From Siniperca chuatsi (Eukaryota; Chordata; Actinopteri; Centrarchiformes; Sinipercidae): a DNA stretch of 64,000 bases. The stretch covers positions 3,114,001-3,178,000 of the forward strand of contig NC_058063.1 of the NCBI RefSeq assembly GCF_020085105.1, given 5' to 3'. Below are positions 35,101 through 46,100 of this stretch, in pieces (positions within the stretch are counted from its first letter, which is position 1; each line of letters begins with the position of its first letter). The position numbers and the translations under genes were made by a program. Below the pieces are notes generated by a model, which was given only the letters and a program-made list of their open reading frames with translations, made no database searches and had not been told where the DNA came from.

Positions 35101-38100
35101 AGCGGTGCTATGCTGAGAACAGACGAGCCTCGCATCCAGTGCAGGTTAGTGGCTGCTGACTGACATGAAACAATAGAGACAATCCTGTCTGATGTATGAC
35201 CACTCCTTTCACTTCTCCAGTTTTATCTGACAAGCCTGGGAGGACAGTTGAAACAGAGCATGGATGAAAAGGACAAAGGATGGGTAAACTGGAAGGTAAG
35301 CATGATCCTGAATGACGGTTTACACTGATTTTAGTTTTTACAACCAATAACAATTTCAGTAACATCATTTCATGCAGACTGTGCAACAGAGTTTTTGCTT
35401 TGAACGTGTAGTCTTCAGCCCCAGCAAACACTGACTCAAGTGACATCACTTGAGGACATTTATCAGGCTTCACACAGCTCCCTCTGGAGACACTAAAGGC
35501 TTTATACTACTTTTTTCATACAGGCAGCAGTGTACTCCCCAACACCTGGAAACACACTTGGATGTGGAAAAATCTGTGGAGTTCCCCTATGAAAAATACA
35601 ATTTTGCACAAAACTCCACAATTTTTGTGGTTCCAGACCTCTGAATCACCACCCACATCTCCAGTTTGTTTATCGAAATGGCAATTCATTTGGATTACTT
35701 GCTTTATCTTCCCACTAACAACTGTCATGGTTTCAGAGAATAGCTGTAGTTCAGCATGTAATTTCTGCATTATCATCCACAAAGGAATGTAGGTCTTACA
35801 ACAATTTTCATTATCAGTTAATCTGCAGATTATTTTCTAAATTGAAGGTACTGTGTGGAGTTTTCAGAAAATCCTTGTTATTTATGACACCGATGGCTGT
35901 TACGTGAACTGCAGTCAGCATCCTGTTGCTCGCGCTCGCACTCCGTAGGCTTGAGCGGGCATCAGCCAAAACACTCAATATTAAACACAAGTCAAAATGA
36001 TATTATTGTACAGTATGTCTAACAATACAGTGTTGCATATCTGTGTGTATATGTGCATGCCACTGTTGTGTGCAGGACATTAGCATTAAAGTGGAGCACT
36101 ACAGTGAAGTTGTGGTTAAGGAGGAGCTGGTATACCTGACATCAGACTCTCCCAACGTGCTGGAAGAGCTGGACCAAAAAAAGGCCTATGTGATAGGAGG
36201 CCTGGTGGACCACAACCATCATAAGGTCTGTCTGGCTTCTCACAGCTGCAGTACCATGCTGGATGTGATTCCTGCTTGCTGATTTGAGCTGGTCAGTTTT
36301 CTTTCTGTGTTTTGTTTGCAGGGGATCACCTTTGAGAGGGCGAAGGAGCTGGGGATCGATCACGCCCAGCTTCCTCTGAGCAGTTTTGTTAAGATGAACA
36401 GTCGGAAGGTTCTGGCAGTCAACCATGGTAAGGACTAGTATCAGGCCAATATATGAGACTGATACCAGTAGTTTTAAGCTACTGCACAAGTGGATTTGGT
36501 ATGTGATGTCTGTCTTTTGGGTAACTGCCCAATTTTTGTCATTGACCACTTTTAGTTGCGATTGGGTGAGCGATGGTTTCCAGTAATAGCTTAGCAAACT
36601 AGGCAAGGCAGGTCTGAAAGCTTTGGATTTCTCTACATGTTGAACAGGGTGTGCATGGGCCTCTATTGAGAGCGATACTCGGTATATAACGAACCTTGTA
36701 TGGTCGTTGTTTTTTTTTTTTTTTTTTAGCCATTACAAAACCAAAAACACAAAAGCAAATGTGTAAGGAATGGATTTAGCAGTGTTTGTCTTCTCTAATG
36801 TTAGCTGTGGGGTTCTAAGGGGGGTTTATGTGTATATAAAAAGCCCTATTCAGAACTGACACATTCACAGTGTAGGAGCCAGAGTGCTCTCTATTGGATT
36901 TGGGAAAGTTTACCAGAGATAACTTCTCATTGGTTTATTCTCATTTATAGCATTTTCTCATGTAAACTGATTGATACTGATTCATACTGCTTTATTAATA
37001 ACCCTAACGCTTTATTTTTATAGCACCTTTTAAAAACAGAGTTTACAAAGTGCTTTGACAGACAAGGCATTAATACGATCATTAAAACATAGATCCAAGC
37101 TTTGTGTTGCTTGTACTTTAACTTTTTATCAAGTAACTTTTTATCTATTTCTTAAGTAAGCATCTAAATGGGGTTATGTTAGGAAGAAATATCTTCTTAT
37201 AATACTGCACTATAATACTTGGGCTAACTAGCTTTACTCTGCAATACAACAAGCCACAATGGATTGATTATAAACTGGAAGCTAACTTTACACCTGTTAA
37301 CTTTAGCCTCAGTCTGTTTTACATTATTACTAAGAGTTAGTCTAGTTCTAGTCTTCCGACCACTCAAAGTGCTTCACACTACATATCACATTCACAACTC
37401 ATTCATAGCCCTCTGGAGCAATTTGGGGTTCAGTGTCTTGCCCAAGGTTCAATGTCTTGGGCTGGGGGATCGAACCGCCGACCTTCCGATTAGTGGACGA
37501 CCCGCTCTATCACTAAGCCACAGCCGCCCTGCCCCGTCCCCAAGAGCATATTTAAAACTATTTTACAGGGTTCTCGTTTCTATACAAGTCAGCTGAAGAC
37601 ATTAAAAAAGTCAGCCAGAGATGAAGTTCCACAGAGCTAATGCTAATTAGTTAGCTAGCTACAGCTGATAAAATCTGCCAGTGACCTTTTGTAATTTCAA
37701 CTGGCAAAATTGACAGTCAGCTATAAAAAAATGAGAAGCTACACTTCTGTCTGAAGTCAAAGACCCATTGTTTCAAAAATGACCGTACCATGCACCATTT
37801 CATTAACGGTATATGTGCAGCGCTGGAACAGAAAGCTTGACAGGCGGAGCAGCAGTTACTGAGGGGGCCAGGCTTAGCAAAGGATCAATTGACCAATCTT
37901 AATTATGGTTGTTCTGTGTGAAGCGGTTGGCTAATTCCTGCTTTGACTCTCTTGCTCCCACTGCTTAAATGTGGTTTTAAAAGTGTGCTTTCGTCCCTCC
38001 TGCAGTGTTTGAGATCATCCTGGCATACCTGGAAAAGGGCAGCTGGCAGGAGGCCTTCTTCACCATCCTGCCTCAAAGGAAAGGAGCAGTGGCTGTCGAC

Positions 38101-38199
38101 CAGGATGGAACAACTATTCCGGAAAATGAGGAGGAAGATTCCGACTCTGACTCTGACCCCGACCCCGACACAACAGACCAAACTGAGAAAATAGCCTAA
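32186..38199 (+). CDS. trmt10a: tRNA (guanine-9-N1)-methyltransferase TRMT10A, 7 coding exons, 320 aa
   Basis: Transfers a methyl group from S-adenosylmethionine to N1 of guanine 9 in tRNAs (TRM10 family, SPOUT fold). Exons by splice phase and homology: 32186-32373, 34790-34967, 35073-35144, 35221-35295, 36076-36225, 36322-36427, 38006-38199. They total 963 nt with phases that close exactly. The N-terminus is charged ([20 protein letters not shown]) and continues into a basic, His/Glu-rich tract in exon 2. The catalytic domain starts near residue 108 ([14 protein letters not shown]). It includes [16 protein letters not shown], the knot motif [14 protein letters not shown] (about 208-221, with the family's conserved Asp), [12 protein letters not shown] and [13 protein letters not shown]. 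The tail is acidic ([11 protein letters not shown]). Human TRMT10A is 339 aa and its loss causes microcephaly with early diabetes. The exon 2 donor (AAG|GTCAAC) is weak but required by frame. Intron 1 holds an antisense LINE. Confidence 0.96.
32806..33961 (-). mobile_element. 5'-truncated LINE with reverse-transcriptase C-terminus, antisense in trmt10a intron 1
   Basis: Two overlapping minus frames (33961-33767, 33770-33177) read through the reverse transcriptase palm ([22 protein letters not shown]) and then the C-terminal part ([36 protein letters not shown]). A frame change near 33770 breaks the ORF. The 3' UTR runs to 'ttggcaataaagctgattct' at about 32806, a complete LINE 3' end. Motifs fit the L2/CR1/Rex group; exact clade not determined. 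The RT N-terminus and endonuclease are missing. Confidence 0.82.
36710..36727 (+). repeat. poly(T) tract in trmt10a intron 6
   Basis: 18 consecutive T residues. Confidence 0.85.
37340..37525 (-). repeat. dispersed repeat ending 'ggatcgaaccgccgaccttc'
   Basis: Contains 'gtgtcttgcccaaggttcaa', 'gatcgaaccgccgaccttcc' and 'ccgctctatcactaagccac'. This is a very common fish repeat with tRNA-like phrases (inverted B-box-like GGATCGAACC). It lies in intron 6 of trmt10a. It is not a functional tRNA gene. Confidence 0.6.
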
Positions 38200-39387
38200 A
38201 ACTTCAAACAAAGTTCAGACACCTGATGTTATGGGAAAACACTTGGATATATTGATGCTGAGGCTATTCTGTTTTTCAAATTTCAAAATGCCCTTTTTTT
38301 CTTTTTTTTTTTTTTTTTTTTTTAAACTGTTATTTATTGAAAGTTTTACTTTGTGCCTCCTGTAATGGATATAAAAGATTAGTTGAAGTTCTAATAGAAA
38401 TACAAAATTAGAAATTTCAGTTTTGCTACAGTTTTTGGCAGAATGTACAGTTGTTATTACACTGACGAAAATAATGTAAACTTGAATTTGTATTCCTTTG
38501 TTTTAAAGTTCAAAGCTAAAGCTGTCAGACCTGAGCCAAATGGACTCATTTAAAAGAAAAGCAGGATAAAGTCAACACATGACCATGATTGTCACTGGGC
38601 CTGGAATTCCTGGCATATTATGGAATTTTTGAGAGTAAATTCACAATATAAAAATGGAGGAATTTGATACATTCTGTGGGGAATTGGGGGATTTTGCAAA
38701 TTGATCTTTTTATATTAATATAATGTCAAAACTACATTATCCTAATTCTGCTATTGGTAGACAGTCAGTTCATATTTGAATATTAAAACATAAAGTATAA
38801 CCAAAAAATTTCATTCAAAATTATGGAAGAAATCAGGGGCCCTAGGACATATTTTGATTTGATAGACCACCCACATCTTACTTGAGTGTGGGGACCCAGA
38901 GGAAAGGGCAAGGTCCCAGACTGTTGCCCGGTTTGCCTGTGCCATAGTCTAGACCTGGCCTGAATGCAGCCACAGCAAACCGCAACATGAGAGAAGTATT
39001 TAGTCCTTAATGTTACACCTGCTCCGAAATGAATCTATGGTACTGTTACCCAAACTGAACATGCGCAAATTAATTTTCATTAAACATATCAATTTCAAGC
39101 TAATATAGATGTGTCTGAAATAGACCTAGGGACAGGACCCATTCCAACTTCTGCACAAGAGCAATCACACCCATTAGGTTTGATACTGTTGCACCTGACG
39201 TGTGTGTGATACAGATGTGATTTAGGCTCACTTTGTGGCATTTCGCATGAAGTGCACATTTGTTTGGTAATACTGTGCAACATTACAGCACAATATGAAC
39301 TGAGAAGATAAGGGCCTTAAGGCAACACCTGCATTATTACCTGATCTTGAGGCCCTGTCTCATGAGGGCCAAAGTTAAAACCTATTG
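38200..39387 (+). other. 3' flank of trmt10a
   Basis: The 3' UTR begins here; a poly(T) tract (38302-38323) lies about 100 bp past the stop. I see no strong AATAAA close by, so the polyadenylation site is undetermined. No other gene was found before the MITE at 39388. Confidence 0.4.
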
Positions 39388-39622
39388 TTAAAGGTCCAGT
39401 GTGTAACATTTAGGAGGAGCTATTGGCAGAAATGGAATATAATATTTATAAGTATGTTTTCATTAGTGTATACTTACCTGAAAATAAGAATTGTTGTGAT
39501 TTTGTTACCTTAGAATAAGCCCTTTATATCTACAGAGGGAGCGGGTCCCCTTCCACGGAGGCCGCCATGTTGCACCACTATGTTTCTACAGTAGCCCAGA
39601 ATGGACAAACCAAACACTGGCT
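39388..39622 (+). mobile_element. TTAA-flanked MITE, copy 2 (3'-truncated)
   Basis: Starts TTAA AGGTCCAGTGTGTAA and matches 60244-60480 closely ('catttaggaggagctattgg', 'gtccccttccacggaggccg'). It ends near 'caaaccaaacactggc' without the second terminal repeat. Confidence 0.8.
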
Positions 39623-40038
39623 TTATTTTCAGTTTATACTTTGCTTACATGGTGCATAATTACCAAAAACGAATCAGTAATTACTAAATAATACATACAC
39701 TGTGCACAGAGTGGGTATTGGGGGCCCACAGCTCATTTTTGGCCCAACAAAGAATGAACTAAACTATACTACCATGCTTTGCCATCAAAATAAATTGAAA
39801 AGTAATAATTTTGGGGCCTTTAAGAACCCAGTTTGAAAGCTATTCCTCTGACTGTTCACATGGACGCATCTAATGCAAATCTTGAAATGTATTGGCATTG
39901 CAGTGCCACAGCATTGGCGGGAAACACGAAAAACTGATCAAGTTCAACAAAGGTAGTAGGCTATAGGCAAATAAAATGCCACGGAAAGATTGGTCAGGCA
40001 ACAAGTAAAACTCATTCACAATGGGAGGGACATCCCTG

Positions 40039-40083
40039 GTTGCTCCAGCAACTAAAAGCGGAAGTTGTAGTATCCATGGTAAC
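40039..40083 (+). promoter_or_regulatory. two RFX X-box-like palindromes in the spata6l promoter
   Basis: GTTGCTCCAGCAAC (40039-40052) and GTATCCATGGTAAC (40070-40083) each match the X-box pattern GTNRCC(0-3)RGYAAC with one mismatch in the left half. They lie 97-141 bp upstream of the spata6l start codon, 17 bp apart. RFX factors bind such sites and drive ciliary and spermatogenic genes, which fits a SPATA6-family gene. Confidence 0.6.
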
Positions 40084-40179
40084 TAGGTAAAGTGACGCTA
40101 AACCGGAGAAGAGTACGCTTTATTCAGTTGAAGCTGCAGCTAGGTTGGTCCGTCTTATCACCTTTGATAGAAAAGTCCA

Positions 40180-43100
40180 ATGTCCCGAAAAGCACTGAAA
40201 GTGGTGGTCGAATTAAAGTTGAGAGCGGTAAGATTTGTCATTTTCTTCATTAATTCTTAACCTGCCCTCCGGATGTAACGTTAACTGCTACACTGGGCTC
40301 TGCAAGGAGAGAATGGCACATCAAACACCAGTCTACCTATTCTTTGTCATTTTAATATGTTCTTACCAGGCAAAGACACACGTTTGTTAGCACCGGACTT
40401 ACAATAGGCTACTGTGTGAAGCGGTTACATTTGAACTTTTAGACTCGGTTCACCTGTTCTCTGACTCACCACCAAGTGGGTCTGCGCAAAAGCTGGGTAG
40501 CCTAACGTTATAGCGCGTGTTGTGTATAAAACTGTAAGATATTTAATTCACCTAGTGGTAATTCAGAAATATGGGGAATTTTACAGAGCGCTTTCCATAA
40601 AGGCCGGGGTGGAAGTAACGAATTACATTTACTGTCGTTACTGTAACAAAGTCGTTTTATTTTGTGTAGACCTACTTTAAGTATTTTTAAAATGAGGTAA
40701 TTTTACTTTATGTACATTTTGGTGCACTTTGAGAGCAAACTTCAGAGGCTAGATCTATGAAGAACTTTGTGCTCTTGTAAACAATTTAATCATAAACACA
40801 TTGGTTGTATAAATATGAATGATGATGGCATGGCAAAAAGTCACACCCACAATGCATGGTAAACGAGACGGAGTTTAACAGTTCACAAATATTCAAAACA
40901 CAAAATTGACTAGAGCATACATTTGAGCCATCAAAGAAATGAAGCAAAAATGGTTACCTGTGTTGAACTGGTTTATTTAAAAAAATAAAATAAAAATAAA
41001 CTAGAATTACTGCCCCGCGGCTGTATGCCTCTACCAACCAGTCACGTTGTGAGTACTTGGAAGTGTATTTTTTGGCCAAATGGAAGTTATCACATAACTT
41101 CATATATTGATGATAGATATGTATTGATGATGATGATGTATTGGCTGAACAGGTACACATGTACTTGATTACTTTGTAAAGATGGATTCGTTTAGAGTAT
41201 AGCTGCACAAAATGTGGTGCTTTTGTTTTCTCCTGGCATTTTTAGATGTGAAGCCTCTCTATGAGCTGCAGCTGAAGCTCACTCACTCACAGGATCACGA
41301 TTAGCCAGGCGCGCTCCAGTACGCTGTTTGCAGTCACGTGATTCCGATGACGCTCGAAATTCAGAATGAAGCAGGAAGTGAAAGGCAGAACGGACAAGAT
41401 GGAGGAAAGCCCGTACTGTGCTAGTTATTGTTAATTGTGTCATCCCAGTCAACGTGTGTGAAATCTGGACTCAATTCATTCTTAAATTATGGCTAAGAAG
41501 CTGTTATGAGGTCACAATGACCTTTGACCTTTGAGTCATGGTTACAATCTCTCCTTCTGTTCCTGAGTTATGGTGTTGAATAACGGCCAAAACAGTGTTG
41601 TTCCAGAACATTATGATGTCACAGTGAAGTTGACCTCTGTCCACCAAATTCTAATCAGTTCATTCTTGAGTCCAGGTGGACGTTTGTGCCAAATTTGAAG
41701 AAATTCCCTCAAGGCGTTACTGAGATATCATGACTGATATCATGTAACGGACATCCGTTACTGAGATATCATGTAACGGACATCCGCCATTGCTATCGCC
41801 GGCGCGGAGGCATAACAGTATATTGGATTAGGAGGTTGTCAGGTGACCCTCTTGGTGTGATTGGCGCACAGGTTGGTGTCCTGGAACAGGCCGACCAGGT
41901 AAGCCTCGCTGACCTCCTGTGGAGCCATGACAGCAGGTCGGTCTTGGAAGCGCAGGTCGGTCTTGAAGTCCTGAGCGATCTCTCTCACCAGGCAAAGGAA
42001 GGGCAGCTTGCGGATCAGCAGCTTAGTGGACTTCTGTTAGCAGCAGATCTCTCTCAGAGTTCTGACTGACTGACTGGGAGTGAGAAATGCTTTGCTGAGG
42101 CAATGCCGTAAAACACAACATTAGAGATCTTTTGTGTTATGAGAAGTGTAAAAATATTTTCGGTTCATTATGAAAAATGAAAATGCACAACAATACAATA
42201 AAGTTAAGGATCTTGTCATTATGGGGTGTGTTTGTGGTTAGCATTATTGTACCTCAGCATAGTTCAAAAAGGTTGCATCTACCTTAATTAATCCCTGACT
42301 TTAATGCACCACCTGGCGGGCACGCTAAGTGACAAAAATCAAACTCCCCCACAATGTTCCGTGGCCAACAGGTGCATGCTGGGTCTGGCTAAAAAGCTAA
42401 ATGCTAATATGATCATGGTGGATCCACCAGCGATGATTTCTGTGTGAACTTTTACCTTCAGTGAGGTGTGTTAGGCCTTTCTACTGTGCATCTTTCAGCT
42501 CTAAGTGTTAAAAAACTTTGAGGAGTGCAGTGGGACAGAGAGGCTGAGTGGACTGGTTTTAGTGGGACAGAGAGGCCTAGTGGACTGGTTTTAGTGGGAC
42601 AAAGAGGCCCAGTGGACTGGTTTTAGTGGGACAGAGAGGCCTAGTGGACTGGTTATAGTGGGACAGAGAGGCCCAGTGGACTGGTTATAGTGGGACAGAG
42701 AAGCTGAGTGGACTGGTTTTAGTGGGACAGAGAGGCCTAGTGGACTGGTTATAGTGGGACAGAGAGGCCCAGTGGACTGGTTTTAGTGGGACAGAGAGGC
42801 GTAGTGGACTGGTTACAGTGGGACAGAGAGTCTCAGTGAACTGGTTATAGTGGGACAGAGAGGCCGAGTGGGCTGGTTTTAGTGGGACAGAGAGGCCCAG
42901 TGGACTGGTTTTAGTGGGACAGAGAGGCCTAGTGGACTGGTTATAGTGGGAAAGAGAAGCTGAGTGGACTGGTTTTAGTGGGACAGAGAGGCCTAGTGGA
43001 CTGGTTTTAGTGGGACAGAGAGGCTGAGTGGACTGGTTTTAGTGGGACAAAGAGGCCCAGTGGACTGGTTTTAGTGGGACAGAGAGGCCTAGTGGACTGG

Positions 43101-46100
43101 TTATAGTGGGACAGAGAGGCCCAGTGGACTGGTTATAGTGGGACAGAGAAGCTGAGTGGACTGAGTGGGACTGTGGACTTTTAGTGGGACAGAGAGGCCC
43201 AGTGGACTGGTTTTAGTGGGACAGAGAGGCCCAGTGGACTGGTTACAGTGGGACAGAGAGTCTCAGTGAACTGGTTATAGTGGGACAGAGAGGCCGAGTG
43301 GGCTGGTTTTAGTGGGACAGAGAGGCCTAGTGGACTGGTTATAGTGGGACAGAGAGGCCTAGTGGACTGGTTTTAGTGGGAAAGAGAGGCCTAGTGGACT
43401 GGTTATAGTGGGAAAGAGAAGCTGAGTGGACTGGTTAAAGTGGGACAGAGAGGCCTAGTGGACTGGTTTTAGTGGGACAGAGAGGCCCAGTGGACTGGTT
43501 TTAGTGGGACAGAAAGGCCCAGTGGACTGGTTACAGTGGGACAGAGAGTCTCAGTGAACTGGTTATAGTGGGACAGAGAGGCCGAGTGGGCTGGTTTTAG
43601 TGGGACAGAGAGTCCGAGTGGACTGGTTATAGGGGTACAGAGAGGCCTAGTGGACTGGTTTTAGTGGGACAGAGTGGACGAGTGGACTGGTTTTAGTGGG
43701 ACAGAGAGGCTGAGTGGACTGGTTTTAGTGGGAAAGAGAGGCTCAGTGGACTGGTTACAGTGGGACAGAGAGGACGAGTGGACTGGTTTTAGTGGGACAG
43801 AGAGGCTGAGTGGACTGATTTTAGTGGGACAGAGTGGACGAGTGGACTGGTTTTAGTGGGACAGAGAGGCCTAGTGGACTGGTTTTAGTGGGACAGAGTG
43901 GACGAGTGGACTGGTTTTAGTGGGACAGAAAGGCTGAGTGGACTGGTTACAGTGGGACAGAGAGGCCGAGTGGACTGGTTTTAGTGGGACAGAGAGGCCC
44001 AGTGGAACAGTCATAGGTGGACAGAGAAGCTGAGTGGACTGGTTTTAGTGGGACAGAGAGGCCCAGTGGAACAGTCATAGGTGGACAGAGAAGCTGAGTG
44101 GACTGGTTTTAGTGGAAAAGAGAGGCCTAGTGGACTGGTTATAGTGGGACAGAGAGGCCCAGTGGACTGGTTATAGTGGGACAGAGAAGCTGAGTGGACT
44201 GGTTTTAGTGGGACAGAGAGGCCTAGTGGACTGGTTATAGTGGGACAGAGAGGCCCAGTGGACTGGTTTTAGTGGGACAGAGAGGCCCAGTGGACTGGTT
44301 ACAGTGGGACAGAGAGTCTCAGTGAACTGGTTATAGTGGGACAGAGAGGCCGAGTGGGCTGGTTTTAGTGGGAAAGAGAGGCCTAGTGGACTGGTTATAG
44401 TGGGACAGAGAGGCCTAGTGGACTGGTTTTAGTGGGAAAGAGAGGCCTAGTGGACTGGTTATAGTGGGAAAGAGAAGCTGAGTGGACTGGTTAAAGTGGG
44501 ACAGAGAGGCCTAGTGGACTGGTTTTAGTGGGACAGAGAGGCCCAGTGGACTGGTTTTAGTGGGACAGAAAGGCCCAGTGGACTGGTTACAGTGGGACAG
44601 AGAGTCTCAGTGAACTGGTTATAGTGGGACAGAGAGGCCGAGTGGGCTGGTTTTAGTGGGACAGAGAGTCCGAGTGGACTGGTTATAGGGGTACAGAGAG
44701 GCCTAGTGGACTGGTTTTAGTGGGACAGAGTGGACGAGTGGACTGGTTTTAGTGGGACAGAAAGGCTGAGTGGACTGGTTTTAGTGGGAAAGAGAGGCTC
44801 AGTGGACTGGTTACAGTGGGACAGAGAGGACGAGTGGACTGGTTTTAGTGGGACAGAGAGGCTGAGTGGACTGATTTTAGTGGGACAGAGAGGCCGAGTG
44901 GGCTGGTTTTAGTGGGAAAGAGAGGCCTAGTGGACTGGTTATAGTGGGACAGAGAGGCCTAGTGGACTGGTTTTAGTGGGAAAGAGAGGCCTAGTGGACT
45001 GGTTATAGTGGGACAGAGAAGCTGAGTGGACTGGTTTTAGTGGGACAGAGAGGCCCAGTGGACTGGTTTTAGTGGGACAGAGAGGCCTAGTGGACTGGTT
45101 ATAGTGGGACAGAGAGGCCCAGTGGACTGGTTTTAGTGGGACAGTAAGGCCCAGTGGACTGGTTACAGTGGGACAGAGAGTCTCAGTGAACTGGTTATAG
45201 TGGGACAGAGAGGCCGAGTGGGCTGGTTTTAGTGGGACAGAGAGTCCGAGTGGACTGGTTATAGTGGGACAGAGTGGACGAGTGGACTGGTTTTAGTGGG
45301 ACAGAGAGGCCTAGTGGACTGGTTTTAGTGGGACAGAGTGGACGAGTGGACTGGTTTTAGTGGGACAGAAAGGCTGAGTGGACTGGTTACAGTGGGACAG
45401 AGAGGCCGAGTGGACTGGTTTTAGTGGGACAGAGAGGCCCAGTGGAACAGTCATAGGTGGACAGAGAAGCTGAGTGGACTGGTTTTAGTGGGACAGAGAG
45501 GCCCAGTGGAACAGTCATAGGTGGACAGAGAAGCTGAGTGGACTGGTTTTAGTGGAAAAGAGAGGCCTAGTGGACTGGTTATAGTGGGACAGAGAGGCCT
45601 AGTGGACTGGTTATAGTGGGACAGAGAAGCTGAGTGGACTGGTTTTAGTGGGACAGAGAGGCCCAGTGGACTGGTTTTAGTGGGACAGAGAGGCCTAGCG
45701 GACTGGTTTTAGTGGGAAAGAGAGGCCCAGTGGACTGGTTTTAGTGGGACAGAAAGGCCCAGTAGACTGGTTACAGTGGGACAGAGAGTCTCAGTGAACT
45801 GGTTATAGTGGGACAGAGAGGCCGAGTGGACTGGTTTTAGTGGGACAGAGAGTCCGAGTGGACTGGTTATAGGGGTACAGAGAGGCCTAGTGGACTGGTT
45901 TTAGTGGGAAAGAGAGGCTCAGTGGACTGGTTATAGTGGGACAGAGAGGCTCAGTGGACTGGTTACAGTGGGACAGAGAGGCTGAGTGGACTGCTTTTAG
46001 TGGGACAGAGAGGCCCAGTGGACTGGTTTTAGTGGGAAAGAGAGGCCTAGTGGACTGGTTATAGTGGGACAGAGAGGCCAAGTGGACTGGTTTTAGTGGG

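Noticed and set aside
37440..37510. tRNA gene suggested by 'ggatcgaacc'
   Set aside because: Part of a widespread fish interspersed repeat; no cloverleaf can be drawn.
41836..42069. Plus-strand 77-codon ORF
   Set aside because: It is the antisense shadow of the histone H3 pseudogene; its own translation has no recognisable character.
43674..44912. Two 60-codon frames inside the minisatellite with almost the same protein
   Set aside because: The 32-bp period is not a multiple of three. The frames are chance openings and their similarity is the 1,056-bp block duplication.
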